Source: Nitrososphaerota archaeon
GTDB lineage: Archaea; Thermoproteota; Bathyarchaeia; Bathyarchaeales; Bathycorpusculaceae
Assembly (NCBI GenBank): GCA_031256395.1
Contig: JAIRQQ010000128.1
Span: forward strand, 1 to 42,276
Direction: 5' to 3'
Length of the DNA: 42,276 bases
The notes beneath the pieces are model-generated. The model did no database searches. It was given only the letters and a program-made list of their open reading frames with translations, and had not been told where the DNA came from. The stretch's first letter is position 1, and each line of letters starts with the position of its first letter. The position numbers and the translations under genes are program-made. Below are positions 41,244 to 42,276 of this stretch, piece after piece.

Positions 41244-41397
41244 TCCCGTTCAATCGAATGTAAAATTTTACAGTTAAATAATAAAAGGTTTGCCACCCAA
41301 CCACCAAGTTTACCCGCCTAAAGGTCAAATCAACCAACCAAGTTTGAACTACAACACAAGACTTGGGGTGAGTTTGGAGGTTTGTTGGCGGGTGTTT

Positions 41398-42276
41398 TTA
41401 TCGTTTTTTGTTGTTGCGGCGTTGGTTTGCTTTTTCTTGTCTTGTGCGTTTTTGTTCTTTGATGAGGGGTATGTTGTCAAAGAGACGTCCGATTTCGCGT
41501 ACTGTGGTGGGCAACAATGTTAGACCCAGTACGACTATCCAGTGGAATCCGCCGATGGTTGTGAGGCCAAAGATTTGTCCGATGGGCAAAGCGACCAGTA
41601 GCGCGAAGGTGATAAGCATTGCAACTGAGCCGATAAGTAGGGGCTTGTTGTTTCTAACAGGAGTCTTAAAGACCGAGTTGGAGCTACGGACATGGAACAC
41701 ATGTACTATAGAGGTCAACCCGGTGATCAGAAAAGCCATAGTTTGACCCAATGCTGCGGAGGGGCCGGCTGTGCCGGGCAGGGTTACAAAGGCGCCTATG
41801 TAGTAGCCGATTAGGACTGCAACTGAGCAGGCAATGGTTTGGCGAAGAATCAGATGTAATAACTCGTCACTAAAGAAGCTCTCATTGCGCTTTATGGGCT
41901 TTTTATCCATCAATTTAGTATCAAAGGCTTCGCGGGAAAGATTAATACCCGGAATACCATCGCCCACCAAGTTAATCAACAACAACATAACTGGCGTTAA
42001 CAAAATACCCCAGCCAGCCATCTGTGCAAACACCATGATGATAATCTCACTCAGGTTACAGACCAGCAGGAAATTGATGGTCTTTTTGATGTTGGCATAG
42101 ACATTTCGGCCCTCACCAACAGCCTCAACAATAGTTGCAAAATTATCATCGGTTAGAATCATATCTGAAGCGCTCTTAGCCACCTCAGTTCCGGATTTGC
42201 CCATCGCAATCCCAATATCAGCCGCCTTCAACGCCGGGGCGTCATTTACGCCATCGCCTGTCATGGCCACAACCTC
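41398..42276 (-). CDS. P-type cation ATPase, C-terminal part (cut by window edge)
   Basis: 292 codons remain, running off the window's right edge. The visible start [25 protein letters not shown] is the hinge motif of P-type ATPases. Membrane helices M5-M10 follow ([44 protein letters not shown] and more), ending in a basic tail. The [12 protein letters not shown] segment corresponds to M6 of P2-type (Ca2+/Na+/K+-like) pumps; the usual Ca2+ pump form is NLVTDGLPA. Ion specificity cannot be fixed without the N-terminal part. Confidence 0.88.
   Translation of the reverse strand, partial: EVVAMTGDGVNDAPALKAADIGIAMGKSGTEVAKSASDMILTDDNFATIVEAVGEGRNVYANIKKTINFLLVCNLSEIIIMVFAQMAGWGILLTPVMLLLINLVGDGIPGINLSREAFDTKLMDKKPIKRNESFFSDELLHLILRQTIACSVAVLIGYYIGAFVTLPGTAGPSAALGQTMAFLITGLTSIVHVFHVRSSNSVFKTPVRNNKPLLIGSVAMLITFALLVALPIGQIFGLTTIGGFHWIVVLGLTLLPTTVREIGRLFDNIPLIKEQKRTRQEKANQRRNNKKR

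Noticed and set aside
1-42276. CRISPR arrays, insertion sequences, rRNA genes
   Set aside because: I saw no regularly spaced repeats, no transposase genes with terminal repeats, and no rRNA segments.

Overview
The window reads as a piece of an archaeal chromosome. The evidence is a tRNA gene with an apparent intron at a non-canonical site, the LysW-carrier lysine pathway, prefoldin beta with a DUF3194 gene, genes of the tetrahydromethanopterin (H4MPT) pathway (beta-RFAP synthase, DUF447 protein, DHPS-like protein), TATA-type promoters, and frequent GTG/TTG starts with GGAGG/GGTGA ribosome binding sites. A TACK-group archaeon, possibly Bathyarchaeia-like, fits best, but no 16S gene or other decisive marker is present.

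Layout. 0-4 kb: tRNA-Arg(CCT), an acetyltransferase, a DUF4177 protein and a large UPF1-type helicase with a C-terminal nuclease-like domain. 3.9-10.3 kb: a minus-strand lysine cluster (lysW-lysX-lysY-lysZ-lysJ-lysK), with a divergent Lrp/AsnC regulator and a palindrome between the two. 10.3-12.4 kb: small genes (CooT-like nickel protein, PD-(D/E)XK-like unknown, GIY-YIG protein, zinc finger, cysteine-rich four-helix protein). 12.5-17.2 kb: a mannoside locus with two GH130 enzymes flanking a GT4 glycosyltransferase, an alpha/alpha-barrel protein, a 23-residue hydrophobic ORF and a CBS-pair protein. 17.2-20.9 kb: housekeeping genes (Sua5, a proteasome-chaperone-like protein, prefoldin beta, DUF3194, DHH phosphoesterase). 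21.3-23.8 kb: an ECF transporter energising module (two ATPases and EcfT) without a substrate-binding subunit.

23.9-25.9 kb: an endonuclease-IV-like TIM barrel and a shortened nucleotide-sugar dehydrogenase. 26.0-30.2 kb: a tightly packed minus-strand operon of a RapA/SNF2-type helicase, a cysteine-rich zinc protein and an Mrr-like nuclease. This is the best candidate here for an undescribed DNA-directed (defence or repair) system. 30.2-30.9 kb: a long non-coding stretch with a C-free G/T tract and a possible 16-residue lysine-rich peptide gene. 30.9-33.3 kb: pyrD-pyrK and an AlkD-like glycosylase. 33.5-36.4 kb: a bacterial-style folate operon (folE, folP with an N-terminal extension, folB-folK fusion). 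36.6-42.3 kb: a kelch surface protein, three H4MPT-pathway genes and the 3' part of a P-type cation ATPase cut by the window edge.

Three themes cut across the genes. First, folate and H4MPT genes lie 2 kb apart and could share one pterin supply. Second, two genes with unmistakable conserved N-termini have no ATG/GTG/TTG start, but each has GGAGG followed by ATT or ATA. Third, the plus strand alternates between G/T-rich and A/C-rich patches whose edges do not match gene boundaries.
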